Shown in pieces: positions 46,550-47,725 of a stretch of DNA of 47,725 bases. The stretch lies in the NCBI GenBank assembly GCA_023386155.1, contig JAEWKH010000044.1, positions 1 through 47,725 on the forward strand. Reading direction: 5' to 3'. A model generated the notes under the pieces. That model did not search any database. It was not told the origin of the DNA and worked only from the letters and a program-made list of their open reading frames with translations. This DNA is from Pseudomonadota bacterium (GTDB lineage: Bacteria; Pseudomonadota; Alphaproteobacteria; Rhizobiales; Beijerinckiaceae). Numbering within the stretch: the first letter of the stretch is position 1; each line of letters opens with the position of its first letter. The translations under genes and the position numbers were made by a program.

Positions 46550-47517
46550 CAGTAGAACTTCCGGAGGTCCATGCCGGTATAAAGGCTCGCCACCTGGTCC
46601 GCATAGCCGTTGAACATCAGCGTCGGACGGCGCTTCACGAACAGCCCGCCCTCCCCGATGCGCCGCTCGGTCGCCTGGCTCCAGCGCGGATGGTCCACGC
46701 TCGGGTTCACGTTGGCATAGAAGCCGTATTCGTTGGCCGCCTGCTTGTTCCAGGACGTTTCGGGCTGCTTGTCGACGAAGCTGATGCGGGTGATCGACTT
46801 GATGCCCTTGAAGCCGTATTTCCACGGTACCACGAGGCGGATCGGCGCGCCGTTCTGGTTCGGCAGGGTCTCGCCATAAAGGCCGACCGCCAGGATCGTA
46901 AGCGGGTTCATGGCCTCGTCCAGGCGCAGCCCCTCCACATAGGGCCATTCGAGCACCGGAAGGAAGGAATCCACGCCCGGCATCTCGTCCGGCCGGTAGG
47001 CGGTCTCGAAGGCCACGTATTTCGCGCTTCCAAGGGGCTCCACGCGCTTGATCAGGTCCGCCAGGGGAAAGCCGACCCAGGGAATGACCATGGACCAGCC
47101 CTCGACGCAGCGCATCCGGTAGATGCGCTCCTCCAGGGCCGACGACTTGATGAGATCCTCGACGGCGAACTCGGCGGGCTTGCCCACCATGCCGTCGACC
47201 TTGACCGTCCAGGGCGAGGTCTTGAGTCTGCCGGCCTTGGCGGCTGGATCCTCCTTGCCGGTCCCGAACTCGTAATAATTGTTATAGCTCGTGACGTCCT
47301 CACGGCTCGTCTTCTTCTCGTCCGTGGAAAACGGGCTCTTGGCGGCGGTCAAAGGCGCGGCTTCCAGACCTCTCGGCAGGGCCGCGGCCAAGGCCAGCCC
47401 GGCCGCGCCGACCATCCATTGGCGGCGGTTGAAATAGACTTCCCGAGGCGTGATCTCGGACGGCGGGATATCGGCAGGACGGCGGATCAGCACGGCATCA
47501 CCTCGTTTGAAACCCAT
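46549..47517 (-). CDS. msrP: Periplasmic methionine sulfoxide reductase catalytic subunit MsrP
   Basis: MsrP (formerly YedY) is a molybdopterin enzyme that repairs oxidised methionine in periplasmic proteins. The 322-residue precursor has a Tat signal (FNRRQWMVGAAGLALAAALP, twin arginines at 31-32). The oxidoreductase molybdopterin domain has YRMRCVEGWSMVIPWVGFPL, in which the cysteine binds molybdenum, then PNQNGAPIRLVVPWKYGFKGIKSI. ATG 47517 is preferred; GTG 47532 is in frame. The start codon lies within an inverted repeat ACCCATT-GTG-AATGGGT. Nearby modBC supplies its metal. Confidence 0.95.
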   Translation of the reverse strand: MGFKRGDAVLIRRPADIPPSEITPREVYFNRRQWMVGAAGLALAAALPRGLEAAPLTAAKSPFSTDEKKTSREDVTSYNNYYEFGTGKEDPAAKAGRLKTSPWTVKVDGMVGKPAEFAVEDLIKSSALEERIYRMRCVEGWSMVIPWVGFPLADLIKRVEPLGSAKYVAFETAYRPDEMPGVDSFLPVLEWPYVEGLRLDEAMNPLTILAVGLYGETLPNQNGAPIRLVVPWKYGFKGIKSITRISFVDKQPETSWNKQAANEYGFYANVNPSVDHPRWSQATERRIGEGGLFVKRRPTLMFNGYADQVASLYTGMDLRKFY

Positions 47518-47528
47518 TGTGAATGGGT
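47512..47528. promoter_or_regulatory. Inverted repeat over the msrP start codon
   Basis: ACCCATT-GTG-AATGGGT, a perfect 7-bp dyad with a 3-bp spacer. It contains the msrP ATG (on the minus strand), so it could act as an operator or as an RNA hairpin masking the start. Confidence 0.4.
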
Positions 47529-47578
47529 ACACCCGAGAACGCCAGAGGTGCTCTCACGTTTCCGTTACAAGCTTTCCT

Positions 47579-47725
47579 TCAAGGCCTTATGGCCTGAACG
47601 AACCTCCGCGTGATCTCGCGCGGATTGGTGATCGCGGTGCCGACGACCACCGCGTGGGCTCCGCGGCGGAAGGCTTCCGCGACGAATTCCGGCGTATCGA
47701 AGCGCCCCTCCGCCACGATGGGCAC
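47579..47725 (-). CDS. nanE: NanE-type N-acetylmannosamine-6-phosphate epimerase, C-terminus
   Basis: The last 48 codons of a minus-strand gene that continues beyond the window edge; the stop is at 47579-47581. The translation reads VPIVAEGRFDTPEFVAEAF and GAHAVVVGTAITNPREITRR. This matches the phosphate-binding end of the (beta/alpha)8 barrel of NanE, which converts ManNAc-6-P to GlcNAc-6-P in sialic-acid use. Related barrel enzymes share part of the pattern, so the call rests on the GAHAVVVGTAIT and ITRRF blocks. It reads towards msrP on the same strand, separated by 61 bp. Confidence 0.8.
   Translation of the reverse strand: MPIVAEGRFDTPEFVAEAFRRGAHAVVVGTAITNPREITRRFVQAIRP

Overview
The window is a 47.7 kb piece of a GC-rich alphaproteobacterial chromosome, most likely Hyphomicrobiales (Rhizobiales). 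A Methylobacteriaceae genus such as Microvirga is my guess; the genus is not proven from sequence alone. Supporting signs are the yebC-ruvCAB-ybgC-tolQRAB-pal-cpoB-tilS-ftsH-glmM gene order, a serC-leader-like RNA in front of serC-serA, a GTTC-N7-GTTC (alphaproteobacterial LexA-type) box, many GTG and TTG starts, and several families of short palindromic intergenic repeats typical of this order. I found no rRNA, tRNA, CRISPR array, transposase, integrase or phage gene.

Layout. Positions 1-3.2 kb hold the end of yebC, the Holliday-junction genes ruvC, ruvA and ruvB, and ybgC. A 450-bp segment carrying a small excalibur-domain membrane protein sits between two 15-bp direct repeats at the 3' end of ybgC. 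Positions 3.9-12 kb carry the Tol-Pal envelope system (tolQ, tolR, tolA, tolB, then pal and cpoB), split by a 2.3-kb reverse-strand block with an HdeD-like membrane protein and a cardiolipin synthase-type phospholipase D. Positions 11.9-16.6 kb hold tilS, ftsH and glmM, each of the last two closed by a clear terminator, then a Nudix-like gene of more unusual composition.

Positions 17.3-22 kb carry an RND efflux pump (inner-membrane transporter plus adaptor, no outer-membrane channel) on the minus strand. It diverges from serC-serA across a region with a perfect 8-bp inverted repeat and the serC leader. purU, an EamA-type transporter and a class I glutamine amidotransferase follow. A 925-bp region without an obvious protein gene (28.4-29.4 kb) is full of repeats and ends in a near-consensus sigma-70 promoter abutting a LexA-type box. 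This promoter leads through a strongly structured leader to a small cysteine-rich protein.

Positions 29.7-47.7 kb are nearly all minus strand: AMP nucleosidase, a short-chain dehydrogenase, the ribosome-associated ABC-F protein EttA, and an erythromycin esterase-family protein. Then comes a coherent peptide-use locus: M29 aminopeptidase, fused DppD-DppF-type ATPase, solute-binding protein, two permeases and an M14 carboxypeptidase. After that are modB-modC without modA, msrQ-msrP (a periplasmic molybdenum methionine sulfoxide reductase), and the C-terminus of a NanE-type epimerase at the edge.

The genes are mostly conserved housekeeping genes. The less ordinary material is in the gaps: the direct-repeat-bounded cassette in ybgC, the candidate SOS promoter with its structured transcript, the palindromic operator candidate upstream of the efflux pump, and at least four repeat families, one of which appears to supply the Shine-Dalgarno sequence of ruvC.
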